A stretch of DNA of 13,285 bases from CBDULX01 sp965368175 (GTDB lineage Bacteria > Pseudomonadota > Gammaproteobacteria > SZUA-229): contig CBDULX010000081.1 of the NCBI GenBank assembly GCA_965368175.1, positions 1 to 13,285 of the forward strand. The letters are read 5' to 3'. Numbering within the stretch: the stretch's first letter is position 1; every line of letters starts with the position of its first letter. The translations under genes were made by a program, and so were the position numbers. The notes under the pieces are model-generated. The model did not search any database, was not told where the DNA came from, and saw only the letters and a program-made list of their open reading frames with translations. Positions 6,048 to 12,547 of the stretch are shown here, piece by piece.

Positions 6048-6366
6048 ATGAACAAAGCTATCTTCTCATGATTTAAAGCTGTCGGATTGATCTAATTTTA
6101 GTCTTAAGCCCCCACCATTACCAGACCGATCTCCGTAGTTAACATTACAAAAACCAGGCTGTTATTGTCTCCAGGGAACATCTGATCTAGAAGGCATGTC
6201 AGAATCACCTGGATATTCACTTAACCCATTGAAAAAACGTAGCAAAATACTCAGTTACAACTTAATTCATACATTCACTTTTACTATAGACTTCCGATGA
6301 ATTAAATCGGTATTATTCAGTCCAATGAAATCTGAAAATGCTAATTATTCACGCCGAGGCCACGCC
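6048..6366. other. Divergent intergenic region between nfeD and the DUF3530 gene
   Basis: These 319 bp must contain the promoters of both divergent units, but I find no strong consensus match. Near the plus-strand gene there is an AT-rich stretch TTTTACTATAGAC (about 6279-6291) that could hold a -10, and a small dyad CCGAT...ATCGG (6294-6310). No coding region is supported. The 42 bp in frame before the chosen DUF3530 start encode polar residues ahead of the signal peptide and are judged non-coding. Confidence 0.45.
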
Positions 6367-7134
6367 ATGAAAACACTAATGATGACAATGTCGCTTTTGA
6401 TGCTAACCCTGCTCCAGCCAGCACAGGCATCAGACGTAGCTAAGGAACAACGCTGGGCTGATCAAATAGTGGATGATTTGATCGATGGCGAGGCTGAATG
6501 GCTGGATCTGGGTGAGCACAAAGCGCTGGCCATTTACACTGAATCTACCGCCGATAACACCAGGGGCGGCGTAATTGTTATTCACGGCTCTGGCGCTCAC
6601 CCGAACTGGCAGGATGTGGTACTCCCCCTACGCACAATACTACCGGAACACGGCTGGTCCACCCTGTCCATACAGATGCCGGTACTTCCAAATGATGCAG
6701 AATACACTGAGTACGCACCCCTGTTCGACGAAGTGGCCCCGCGGATTAATGCTGCCATTAAAAACCTGCAGGCTAAAGGTATCACTAAAATCAGCATTGT
6801 TGCCCATAGCCTGGGTTCGGCCATGACTGCTTACTATCTGGCTAACAATAAAAACTCGAGTATAAAATCTTTCGTTGCTGTCGGCATGCCTGGCCCTCGT
6901 GAAGACAAGCGCATGGATACTGTACTGGCGCTACAAAAAATTAACATTCCAGTGCTGGATTTGTATGGTGAAAACGACCTGGACTATATCCTTGAATCCT
7001 CCAGCCAACGCAAGCAGGCTGGCTCACACAATAAATACTACTCACAGCAGGTGATCGCCGAAGCCAATCATTTTTTCATCAACAAAAACGATGAACTCAT
7101 CAGGAGTGTAAATCTCTGGCTCCGGAAATATTAA
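6367..7134 (+). CDS. DUF3530 family alpha/beta-hydrolase, exported
   Basis: A 255-residue secreted alpha/beta-hydrolase matching the DUF3530 family. The N-terminus is a signal peptide (about 1-21, probable cleavage AQA-S). RGGVIVIHGSGAHPNWQDVV (66-85) is the oxyanion-hole strand and loop with HG. GWSTLSIQMP (96-105) is typical of DUF3530. VAHSLGSAM (145-153) is the nucleophile elbow with Ser148, LDLYGENDLDYI (197-208) gives the likely acid Asp204, and EANHFF (232-237) gives His235. All three catalytic residues are therefore present and an active esterase-like enzyme is expected, but the substrate is unknown. The start at 6367 is preferred over an ATG at 6325 because it directly precedes the signal peptide and has GAGG eight bases upstream. 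It is divergent from nfeD. Confidence 0.88.
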   Translation: MKTLMMTMSLLMLTLLQPAQASDVAKEQRWADQIVDDLIDGEAEWLDLGEHKALAIYTESTADNTRGGVIVIHGSGAHPNWQDVVLPLRTILPEHGWSTLSIQMPVLPNDAEYTEYAPLFDEVAPRINAAIKNLQAKGITKISIVAHSLGSAMTAYYLANNKNSSIKSFVAVGMPGPREDKRMDTVLALQKINIPVLDLYGENDLDYILESSSQRKQAGSHNKYYSQQVIAEANHFFINKNDELIRSVNLWLRKY

Positions 7135-7178
7135 ACCATTTAAAGATTTTACAGTTAAGCAAGAAAAGACGACAGGGC

Positions 7179-7216
7179 GGAGTCACGGGATAATCCATTT
7201 GATTATCACCCCCTCC
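7179..7216 (+). terminator. Stem-loop after the DUF3530 gene, without U tract
   Basis: GATAATC (7189-7195) pairs exactly with GATTATC (7201-7207) around a CATTT loop. The stem extends with GG/CC past a bulged A, and with an outer GGAG (7179-7182)/CTCC (7213-7216). No run of T follows, so it is not a canonical intrinsic terminator. It may be a transcript 3' end, a processing site or a stabilising hairpin between the hydrolase gene and the next one. Confidence 0.35.
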
Positions 7217-7268
7217 AAACTGCAATACAAAATTTTATTAATCAACAACCACATAGAAGGAATTATTT

Positions 7269-7874
7269 ATGCGTTTCTCCCTGTTTATTATGCTGTTGTC
7301 TTTCTCAATACAGTCATATTCCGACCAGATAACTTATAGAACTGATCTTAACCCAGCAAGGTACGATACAACTCTTAAAAAGCAAATTCAATCAGAACTT
7401 AAAATAAATATCGATGATAAAGATAATTCGATGTACTTCTACTCATCCGAAGAAAAAGGTATGTTTGGTTTTATGCTAACCAGCGAGCAAACCAGGGAAC
7501 TGGTCAACAGCATTGAAAAATATATAACATGGAATAAAAGAGCCACTACCGAAAAAATTAAGCTAGAAAAACAAATCTCAATTATTACAAGCCAGTTAAC
7601 TTACTGGAAGACAGGTAATGCAAACTGGACCTACGGAGATAACACTAACATCAAGTCAGTATTCCTTTCTCTGAAAGATCAGGGACATCAATATGTTCTG
7701 GTGTTTTCTCAAACCAGGTCGGTAAAAGACCCATCTGTCACACATAATCCAGAATCATTATACTTTAGCTATAACGAGGCCCAAAAACTGCTTTCTGTTT
7801 TTTCTGATAGAGCCATAGCCGAATTTCTGGAAGCATCCAGAAAACAAAAAGCCATAGAGTCCAACTTTAAGTAA
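7269..7874 (+). CDS. Hypothetical exported protein
   Basis: A 201-residue protein not recognised. Residues 1-18 form a signal peptide (MRFSLFIMLLSFSIQSYS, cleavage probably near YS-DQ), so it should be periplasmic. The mature part has no cysteine and no further membrane segment. Features visible are a lysine-rich helical stretch (TSEQTRELVNSIEKYITWNK, 71-90) and KLEKQISIITSQLTYWKTG (98-116), which could be amphipathic. Beta-rich segments follow (SVFLSLKDQGHQYVLVFSQTR, about 129-149), and a final helix covers NEAQKLLSVFSDRAIAEFLEAS (168-189). The start is supported by GAAGGA at a good distance before the ATG. A stem-loop lies upstream and an 11-bp hairpin just after the stop, so it may be a separate transcript. 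It is lower in GC than the hydrolase gene. Function unknown. Confidence 0.7.
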   Translation: MRFSLFIMLLSFSIQSYSDQITYRTDLNPARYDTTLKKQIQSELKINIDDKDNSMYFYSSEEKGMFGFMLTSEQTRELVNSIEKYITWNKRATTEKIKLEKQISIITSQLTYWKTGNANWTYGDNTNIKSVFLSLKDQGHQYVLVFSQTRSVKDPSVTHNPESLYFSYNEAQKLLSVFSDRAIAEFLEASRKQKAIESNFK

Positions 7875-7887
7875 TCACAATATCTAT

Positions 7888-7925
7888 GGAGCCTCTGATT
7901 AATTCTATAATTGTTCAGAGGCTCC
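7888..7925 (+). terminator. Perfect 11-bp stem-loop after the 7269 gene
   Basis: GGAGCCTCTGA (7888-7898) is the exact reverse complement of TCAGAGGCTCC (7915-7925) with a 16-nt AT-rich loop. It starts 13 bp after the stop codon. No U tract follows on either strand, so it is a strong hairpin but not a standard intrinsic terminator. It could protect the mRNA 3' end or belong to the structured region that continues to 8087. Confidence 0.5.
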
Positions 7926-7945
7926 CAAAGGTAAGTTCAGTAAGT

Positions 7946-7987
7946 GGTCAGCATTAAGGCTACTAAGGGCCTTAGGCTCCCCTGACC
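7946..7987 (+). repeat. Two-part stem-loop GGTCAG/TAAGGC ... GCCTTA/CTGACC
   Basis: The outer stem GGTCAG (7946-7951) pairs with CTGACC (7982-7987). The inner stem TAAGGC (7955-7960) pairs with GCCTTA (7969-7974) around an 8-nt loop. An alternative palindrome CTAAGG-G-CCTTAG (7963-7975) overlaps the inner stem, so two exclusive folds are possible. Confidence 0.45.
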
Positions 7988-8018
7988 CTGCCCAGTAGTT
8001 CCAATGATTCAGTTTAGC

Positions 8019-8046
8019 GAGTAAGAATTTCTCCATATTCTTACTC
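8019..8046 (+). repeat. Perfect 10-bp stem-loop
   Basis: GAGTAAGAAT (8019-8028) is the exact reverse complement of ATTCTTACTC (8037-8046) with the 8-nt loop TTCTCCAT. The loop is pyrimidine-rich and no U tract follows. It is the third of four stem-loops in this gap. The fourth is CATGC (8068-8072) with GCATG (8083-8087). Confidence 0.5.
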
Positions 8047-8171
8047 AGAGCTATTCGTTGTTTAACTCATGCAGTTGAGAAAGCATGGCTGAGATCGATA
8101 TAAAGCCATTATTAAACTGCCAACTTATCAGGATCATTTATTAAACAGCACACACCAATCTGTTAGCCGAT

Positions 8172-8684
8172 ATGAAGAAATCGCATAGTCTTTACTATTC
8201 TATATTAATACTTTTCTTACTGTCAGGTACTGGCTGTAAACACATTTCAGAAACACAGAATCAATATACTGAGTTTTTTCAATCTCTACAGGGTAACTGG
8301 AAAGGATGCGCGGATGAAACACCTGTAGGGCCACGACCCTATGACATACATTTCCAATTCAACAAACAAGGTCATTTAAATGGTACGGCACGCCCAGGAC
8401 CTGTTTCTGATCACCATTGGTCATATCAAATGAATGGTGGTGTACTCTGGATAAAATTTCTTTCTACCTTTCGCGACAATCAGGTTCCAACCTGGTTATC
8501 GGCAGTCTCAATCGACGGGCCGATGGTCACGTTTCGATCAAACAAAGTACGTAAATTAAAAGTTGAAGTTACGATTATAGATAACACACAAAACATAGAA
8601 ATATATTTACACAACAAACCACATGTAAGCATTCGTCTTGCACGAGTCGATGTTATGAATAACACAAGGAGCGATTGTGAATAA
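8172..8684 (+). CDS. Hypothetical lipoprotein-like exported protein
   Basis: A 170-residue protein not recognised. The N-terminus is a signal sequence with a basic start and hydrophobic core (MKKSHSLYYSILILFLLSG), and Cys22 in LSGTGC sits where a lipobox Cys would be. The -3 residue is Gly rather than the usual Leu/Val, so lipid modification is probable but not certain. The mature part opens with FQSLQGNWKGCADE (36-49). Its GNW is reminiscent of the 'GxW' of calycin-type barrels and is followed by alternating short beta-like segments: YDIHFQF, HLNGTARP, HWSYQMNGGVLWIKFL, VEVTIIDNTQNIEIYL and VSIRLARVD. A small beta-barrel is a guess. Remaining cysteines are Cys46 and Cys169. No clear ribosome site precedes the ATG. 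A probable terminator lies about 105 bp downstream. Confidence 0.65.
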   Translation: MKKSHSLYYSILILFLLSGTGCKHISETQNQYTEFFQSLQGNWKGCADETPVGPRPYDIHFQFNKQGHLNGTARPGPVSDHHWSYQMNGGVLWIKFLSTFRDNQVPTWLSAVSIDGPMVTFRSNKVRKLKVEVTIIDNTQNIEIYLHNKPHVSIRLARVDVMNNTRSDCE

Positions 8685-8783
8685 GTTTAAAACTGTAGCC
8701 TGAGTTTCCCCCAAGAGCGCTGGTTTTCAGTTTCATAACCAACATGCACATAATTAATTGAGTTCTGTTGACTGGAAAAGAAT

Positions 8784-8806
8784 AACGTGGGAATCTTTCC
8801 CGTTTT
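8784..8806 (+). terminator. Probable intrinsic terminator downstream of the 8172 gene
   Basis: GGGAA (8789-8793), loop TCT, TTCCC (8797-8801), then GTTTTT. The flanking AAC and GTT can extend the stem past a small bulge. The hairpin with an immediate T run on the plus strand fits an intrinsic terminator for the lipoprotein-like gene, though the stem is short. Confidence 0.5.
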
Positions 8807-8807
8807 T

Positions 8808-8829
8808 AGTCACATGGAAACATGTGACT
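8808..8829 (+). repeat. Perfect 9-bp hairpin with GAAA tetraloop
   Basis: AGTCACATG (8808-8816) pairs exactly with CATGTGACT (8821-8829) around GAAA, a GNRA tetraloop when read as plus-strand RNA. It lies directly after the T run of the probable terminator. It could be a second transcript-end hairpin, part of an RNA fold, or a palindromic protein-binding site (CACATGGAAACATGTG). Confidence 0.6.
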
Positions 8830-9083
8830 TAATATCACTTATTTCCTATGTGATTGTTCCATATAGTATTTTTCTACTCCTCACAAAACAATAGAAGCCT
8901 TCAGTCCTGTCACGAGGCCATCATATGAAGCCTTTCTTAATTACCATCTGCCATGACTTGAACTACATTTATCTTAAGCCAATCCATTGGTATGTATTAC
9001 TGCAATCCAGTTCAAATACCTACGCATTCAAATAAACTGGAGTAGGGCAATATCAAAACTTTTTGCTTAATATGAGATTTGTC

Positions 9084-9560
9084 ATGAACAAAATAGAATT
9101 ACTTTCAGAACTTAATAACGCTATAGATGCTCATAAAAAATGGGTCGACAATGCACATTCGCTTATAGAAGGCATAATACTCGACAAAACCTTAGTTCCT
9201 GTGGTTGCTACCGAATGTAAGTTTGGTCAGTGGTATTACGCACAAGGCCAGACATTAAAACGTATTACCTATTTCAAGGAAATTGAAAAGCTACATAATG
9301 AGGTACATAAAACCTATATGGATATATTCGCCATTTTATTTAGCGAAAATCAACAAGCATTTGCGATGAATAGTACGATACTCGGAAAATTATTTGGCCA
9401 CGCTCATAATAAGACAGAGGATGACAAGCTATTAGCTAGTGACAAATACCATATACTAGAACGTCAATCGCAGCAAATGATCAAAAAACTGCATCAGTTA
9501 AAAAAACTTGTAAATGCAATGAGCGAAGATCAGCTGGAGAGTTTCCTGAACATGTCTTGA
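9084..9560 (+). CDS. Stand-alone CZB (chemoreceptor zinc-binding) domain protein
   Basis: A 158-residue protein whose first half is a CZB domain, the four-helix zinc-sensing module normally fused to chemoreceptors or to diguanylate cyclases such as DgcZ. The 3His/1Cys site is intact: His17 in AIDAHKKWVDNAH, Cys45 in ECKFGQWYYAQGQ (44-56), which matches the 'C.FG.WYY..G' core, and His71/His75 in KLHNEVHKTY (69-78). The second half (80-158) is helical and histidine/lysine-rich (LFGHAHNKTEDDK, YHILERQSQQMIKKLHQLKK) with no recognised output domain and no membrane segment. The start at 9084 is chosen for the TGAGA seven bases upstream and the natural N-terminus MNKIELL. ATG at 9072 and TTG at 9063 are alternatives. 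It probably acts in the cytoplasm as a zinc- or redox-responsive partner of another protein. Confidence 0.85.
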   Translation: MNKIELLSELNNAIDAHKKWVDNAHSLIEGIILDKTLVPVVATECKFGQWYYAQGQTLKRITYFKEIEKLHNEVHKTYMDIFAILFSENQQAFAMNSTILGKLFGHAHNKTEDDKLLASDKYHILERQSQQMIKKLHQLKKLVNAMSEDQLESFLNMS

Positions 9561-9626
9561 AGGCAGTTCAATTCAAGGTGCTGGAGTGATTTAAATTTAA
9601 CCAGTAACTTTCGCAATCGGGGACAG

Positions 9627-9836
9627 GATCTAATCTTAACCTGTCACCTGGCAGTTGCCTCGTATTTATTATATTATCCCGGCCGTGAATAGTTTTGGCG
9701 TGAATCAAACCACGGTATCACGACGCATTGCACGCTGGAACAGCAACCTGGGAAAAACTTATTTCTGCGCAGCGGCAAACAATGGCTAATTCCCCCTGTC
9801 AGTGAGCGCCTGGTAAAAATCAGCCGAGTAAAACTT
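9627..9836 (+). pseudogene. Decayed N-terminal remnant of a LysR-type regulator
   Basis: Three frames together encode a LysR helix-turn-helix. From 9627 one frame gives DLILTCHLAVA, like the 'DL..FLAVA' start of LysR proteins. The following segment is degraded and contains a TAG stop, and its 40 nt equal 13 codons plus one base. From 9700 another frame gives VNQTTVSRRIAR, the recognition helix. After a one-base loss at about 9735, the next frame reads LEQQPGKNLFLRSGKQWL, then PPVSERLVKIS, the usual wing and linker start. The effector-binding domain is absent. It runs directly into the yaeQ start, so a deletion probably joined the remnant to yaeQ. It cannot make a working regulator. Confidence 0.75.
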
Positions 9837-9837
9837 C

Positions 9838-10374
9838 ATGGCACTTAAAGCAACCGTATACAAAGCTGATCTTCAAATATCAGATATGGATAGACACTAC
9901 TATCAGAATCACTCTCTAACATTGGCACAACACCCTTCTGAAACCACTGAACGCATGATGATACGGTTACTGGTGTTTACATTGCATGCACATGAAGATT
10001 TGGCGTTTACACGGGGCCTGAGCTCAGATGACGAACCCGATATATGGTTAAAGCTTCCGACGGGAGACATTGATATATGGATTGATCTGGGGCAACCGGA
10101 TGAGAAACGAATTCGAAAAGCCTGTGGTCGCTCACGTGAGGTATTTATTTACACCTATACAGAACGTAGTGCCGATGTGTGGTGGAAACAGATAAATAAC
10201 AAGTTAGAGCGGTTTGATAACCTTCATGTTATCTCATTACCCGAAAATACAGGGCCCGCACTCGCCCAGATGGTACAACGGACAATGACTTTACAATGCA
10301 GCATCCAGGACAATGAAGCATGGTTTGGGGATGAACAAAATAACCTACATATAGTACCGGTAGTACTCAAATGA
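9838..10374 (+). CDS. yaeQ: YaeQ family protein
   Basis: A 178-residue protein that matches YaeQ over its full length. Signatures are MALKATVYKADLQISDMDRHYY (1-22), HPSETTERMMIRLLVFTLHA (32-51), FTRGLSSDDEPDIW (57-70), and DIDIWIDLGQPDEKRIRKACGRSREVFIYTY (77-107). The C-terminal part NKLERFDNLHVISLP (121-135) also fits. A structural study of a Xanthomonas YaeQ, as I recall, placed the family as a variant of the PD-(D/E)XK nuclease fold. The acidic/Gln/Lys cluster around DLGQPDEKRIRK fits that, but activity is not established. It should be cytoplasmic. The ATG has only a weak upstream GAG. It follows the LysR remnant directly and ends before an intrinsic terminator, so it appears to be a single-gene unit. 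Confidence 0.95.
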   Translation: MALKATVYKADLQISDMDRHYYQNHSLTLAQHPSETTERMMIRLLVFTLHAHEDLAFTRGLSSDDEPDIWLKLPTGDIDIWIDLGQPDEKRIRKACGRSREVFIYTYTERSADVWWKQINNKLERFDNLHVISLPENTGPALAQMVQRTMTLQCSIQDNEAWFGDEQNNLHIVPVVLK

Positions 10375-10444
10375 GATGATTGGCCTGCAGACCTGAATAC
10401 TAAAAGCATTAGAATAGACCAGAAGTAGATTTCCCCAGTATAAC

Positions 10445-10467
10445 GGAAGCTTTTTGTTAGCTTTTTT
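10445..10467 (+). terminator. Intrinsic terminator of yaeQ
   Basis: GGAAGCT (10445-10451) can pair with AGCTTTT (10459-10465), with two G-U pairs at the base, and the 3' arm runs into six T (10462-10467). It lies about 70 bp after the yaeQ stop and before the mqo promoter region. Confidence 0.55.
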
Positions 10468-10493
10468 CCTCGTCGCCCTCCTTTTTTCTCAAA

Positions 10494-10522
10494 TTGACAC
10501 CAATCTAGATTACAATAATGCA
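10494..10522 (+). promoter_or_regulatory. Possible promoter of mqo
   Basis: A perfect TTGACA (10494-10499) is the only strong consensus element between yaeQ and mqo. Seventeen bases later the -10 is a poor AATGCA (10517-10522). A good TACAAT (10511-10516) is too close for that -35. Either an activator is needed or the true -10 is misread. Confidence 0.3.
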
Positions 10523-10551
10523 TATTTTCAACTTCATACTATTGAGGCTCC

Positions 10552-11958
10552 ATGTCGATCAAGCAGTACGACCTGTTAATAGTGGGTGCCGGTGTATCTG
10601 GCAGCGCCTTACTCTATTTAAGCACCAAATATACTGATATTAAGCATATTGGTATGATTGAAAAATATGCAGCACCTGCCAGGGTGAACTCTCTTTCCAG
10701 CAATAACAGCCAGACCTTGCATTGTGGTGATATTGAAACCAATTACACTCTGGATAAAGCCCTTAAGGTGAAGCGTGCAGCTAATATGCTACGCAATTAC
10801 GCCGTTTCTCAGCCAGATGCTCATCATATAATCTTCAAATATTCAAAGATGGTTCTAGGGGTTGGAAAAAAAGAATGCCAGTTGCTAAAAGCCCGATTTG
10901 AGATATTCAGTCCACACTACCCTAAACTCAAACAGCTCAATAAAAAGGAAATAGCAAAAATAGAACCCAATGTGGCAATGAATGGTGAGAAATTTCGTGA
11001 TGAAGAAATTATTGCGCTTGGTTCTACCAATGAATATACCGCGGTTAACTTTGAGGCACTATCACGATCCTTCGTAAGACAGGCGGAACTTGAAGCCAGA
11101 AAACACCCTGAACAATCTATCGATATTAATTACAATGAAAATGTTAACCATATAAAAACGGATGAACACGGATTTATTGTTGAAACACAGGGCACCTGCT
11201 ATCGTTCAAAATCACTGGTCGTATGCGCGGGAGGACATAGTCTGAAGCTTGCCCACGATATGGGTTATGGTCATCATTATTCGGTGATGCCCATTGCCGG
11301 CAGCTACTATTTCACGCCCCATGTTTTAAACGGAAAAGTATATACTGTTCAGAATGATGCGCTACCCTTTGCTGCAATTCATGGTGATCCCGATGTCCTG
11401 GTTCCCGGCTCCACACGCTTCGGCCCTACTGCGCTCGCTTTACCCATTCTGGAAAGATATAACCTTAAAACACTACCCGATTTTCTTCAGGTATTTCGTT
11501 TTGATCGTAAAGTGGCCAAAGTTCTTATTGACTTATTCAGCGTGAAAGATATTCGTAATTACATGTTTAAAAACATGTTGTTTGAAATTCCTCTGATACG
11601 TAAATTTTTATTTCTAAAAGACGCCCGAAAAATAATTCCTTCACTCAAATTCGGTGATCTGAAATTTGCAAGAAAAGTGGGCGGCATTCGCCCCCAGTTG
11701 ATCGATAAGGATCATTGTAAGTTACTGATGGGCGAAGCCAAAATAGATACGGGCATAGGCGCTATCTTTAATATGACACCATCTCCTGGCGGCACTTCCT
11801 GCCTGGAAAATGCCGAGATCGATATGCGGACAATCGTTAAATACCTTGGTGCAACGGTTGATGAACAAACACTACAAAACGACCTGCTATTTGACGACCA
11901 TCAGCACAGTCAGGATGACCTTCCGGGTTATCTAATTAGTGGAGAGAACGCTACTTAA
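10552..11958 (+). CDS. mqo: Malate:quinone oxidoreductase, short Helicobacter-like type (FAD-dependent)
   Basis: A 468-residue FAD-dependent oxidoreductase. The N-terminal Rossmann fold has YDLLIVGAGVSGSALLYL (6-23) with GxGxxG and the ribose-binding Glu37 in MIEKYA. NSQTLHCGDIETNYTLDKA (52-70) is the conserved substrate-side motif of malate:quinone oxidoreductases. In the middle, SLVVCAGGHS is the second FAD-contact 'aGg' strand, and the C-terminal GAIFNMTPSPGGTSCLENA (about 404-422) completes the FAD site ('tPSPGaS'). It lacks the longer form of E. coli Mqo and more closely resembles, from memory, the roughly 450-residue H. pylori protein. It oxidises malate to oxaloacetate and passes electrons to quinone at the inner membrane face, as part of the TCA cycle. 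GAGG upstream supports the start. The true substrate could be another 2-hydroxy acid. Confidence 0.85.
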   Translation: MSIKQYDLLIVGAGVSGSALLYLSTKYTDIKHIGMIEKYAAPARVNSLSSNNSQTLHCGDIETNYTLDKALKVKRAANMLRNYAVSQPDAHHIIFKYSKMVLGVGKKECQLLKARFEIFSPHYPKLKQLNKKEIAKIEPNVAMNGEKFRDEEIIALGSTNEYTAVNFEALSRSFVRQAELEARKHPEQSIDINYNENVNHIKTDEHGFIVETQGTCYRSKSLVVCAGGHSLKLAHDMGYGHHYSVMPIAGSYYFTPHVLNGKVYTVQNDALPFAAIHGDPDVLVPGSTRFGPTALALPILERYNLKTLPDFLQVFRFDRKVAKVLIDLFSVKDIRNYMFKNMLFEIPLIRKFLFLKDARKIIPSLKFGDLKFARKVGGIRPQLIDKDHCKLLMGEAKIDTGIGAIFNMTPSPGGTSCLENAEIDMRTIVKYLGATVDEQTLQNDLLFDDHQHSQDDLPGYLISGENAT

Positions 11959-12026
11959 AAAACCAGTGAGGTAAAAATAGAGTTTCTAAATTTAACAGTA
12001 AAAATGCTCTGATTACAGACTACTTC

Positions 12027-12428
12027 TCACATCACCTCACCCAGAAATGAGCCCAGTTCCATATCCACACCAAGGATATGGCCAGTTAACCAGTGCTCCA
12101 GAAACTCAATTTCTTCACTTGAAACCGATTTGCCCTGCTCAAGAAACTTATGCTGGAGCGCCCTGGCGCTTTCGATTAGCTGCTGGTGATCAGCCTTGTG
12201 CTCAGCCATACCCTGATAATCATACTTCAGCATCAACCGCTCTTCATGCCTGAAATGCCAGATTGTACAGCTGATCAGCTCTTCCAGCACCGCATCGATA
12301 TAGTCTGGCGTATCGCCTTCTGTTACAGAATGATTGAGCATATTAAACAGCTCTACAAGTTTGCGGTGATCGTCGTCGATTTCCTTGACCTCGACACTCA
12401 GGGTGTTATCCCAGATTAAATCTTTCAC
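12027..12428 (-). CDS. Bacteriohemerythrin (single-domain)
   Basis: A 133-residue hemerythrin that binds O2 at a non-haem di-iron site. All seven expected ligands are visible: His21 in DDDHRKL, His58 and Glu62 in WHFRHEE, His77 and His81 in EHKADH, and His117 and Asp122 in HILGVD. Length and motif order match free-standing bacteriohemerythrins, which serve in O2 storage, delivery to oxidases or O2 sensing. The start codon is GTG at 12428, supported by AGGAG at a proper distance upstream. It is convergent with mqo, 68 bp away, and 119 bp downstream of rsgA on the same strand with its own likely promoter. Repeated GATAG motifs in that gap suggest regulation. No output domain is attached. Confidence 0.93.
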   Translation of the reverse strand: MKDLIWDNTLSVEVKEIDDDHRKLVELFNMLNHSVTEGDTPDYIDAVLEELISCTIWHFRHEERLMLKYDYQGMAEHKADHQQLIESARALQHKFLEQGKSVSSEEIEFLEHWLTGHILGVDMELGSFLGEVM

Positions 12429-12441
12429 AGGCTCTTCTCCT

Positions 12442-12479
12442 GATAGGTTATCTTAGATAGTTTTATAATCGATAGTTTT
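12442..12479. repeat. Direct repeats GATAGTTTT upstream of the hemerythrin gene
   Basis: GATAGTTTT occurs exactly at 12456-12464 and 12471-12479, and a related GATAGGTTA lies at 12442-12450. The start-to-start spacings are 14 and 15 bp. They cover the -10 region and leader of the hemerythrin gene, where a regulator could bind. The region is AT-rich, so chance contributes. Confidence 0.5.
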
Positions 12480-12497
12480 GATACAGCATTGTGTCAA
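12469..12497 (-). promoter_or_regulatory. Possible promoter of the hemerythrin gene
   Basis: On the minus strand a perfect TTGACA (12497-12492) is followed after 17 bp by TATCGA (12474-12469), a partial -10 match. It lies about 40 bp upstream of the GTG start and overlaps one of the GATAG repeats. Confidence 0.4.
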
Positions 12498-12547
12498 AGA
12501 CCACTGTCTCTGCCCCATCCCTTTATGATAAAAACCATAAAACCCGA

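Larger units (their letters stand above)
7875..8171. other. Intergenic region rich in stem-loops and short repeats
   Basis: This 297-bp gap has no credible coding region. It contains four consecutive inverted repeats (7888-7925, 7946-7987, 8019-8046, 8068-8087), the word AGGCTCCC twice (7919-7926 and 7974-7981), and a near-exact direct repeat TTATTAAACtGC / TTATTAAACaGC (8109-8120 and 8138-8149) just upstream of the next gene. The density of pairing suggests a structured RNA or a palindromic repeat cluster. Confidence 0.5.
8685..9083. other. Intergenic region before the CZB gene
   Basis: This 399-bp gap holds the terminator (8784-8806) and GAAA hairpin (8808-8829), a CCAAT-CC-ATTGG palindrome near 8981-8992, and a TCCAGTT (9006-9012)...AACTGGA (9035-9041) dyad about 40 bp upstream of the CZB start. 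GAAGCCTT occurs twice near 8895 and 8929. No coding region is supported and no clear promoter consensus was found. Confidence 0.5.

Noticed and set aside
7888..7925. Canonical rho-independent terminator
   Set aside because: The 11-bp stem is perfect, but neither strand has a T run after it. It is therefore listed as a stem-loop at a gene end with only moderate confidence.
10224..10523. A 99-codon minus-strand frame
   Set aside because: It is opposite the end of yaeQ and crosses the terminator. The translation is rich in Ser/Cys/Arg without a domain.
12442..12479. CRISPR array or origin iterons
   Set aside because: There are only two exact copies and one variant of a 9-bp motif, with no long repeats, no unique spacers and no replication gene.
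12513..12542. Terminator for rsgA (TTTATG/CATAAA stem on the minus strand)
   Set aside because: The stem is six weak A/T-rich pairs and no T run follows it, so it is not distinguishable from chance.
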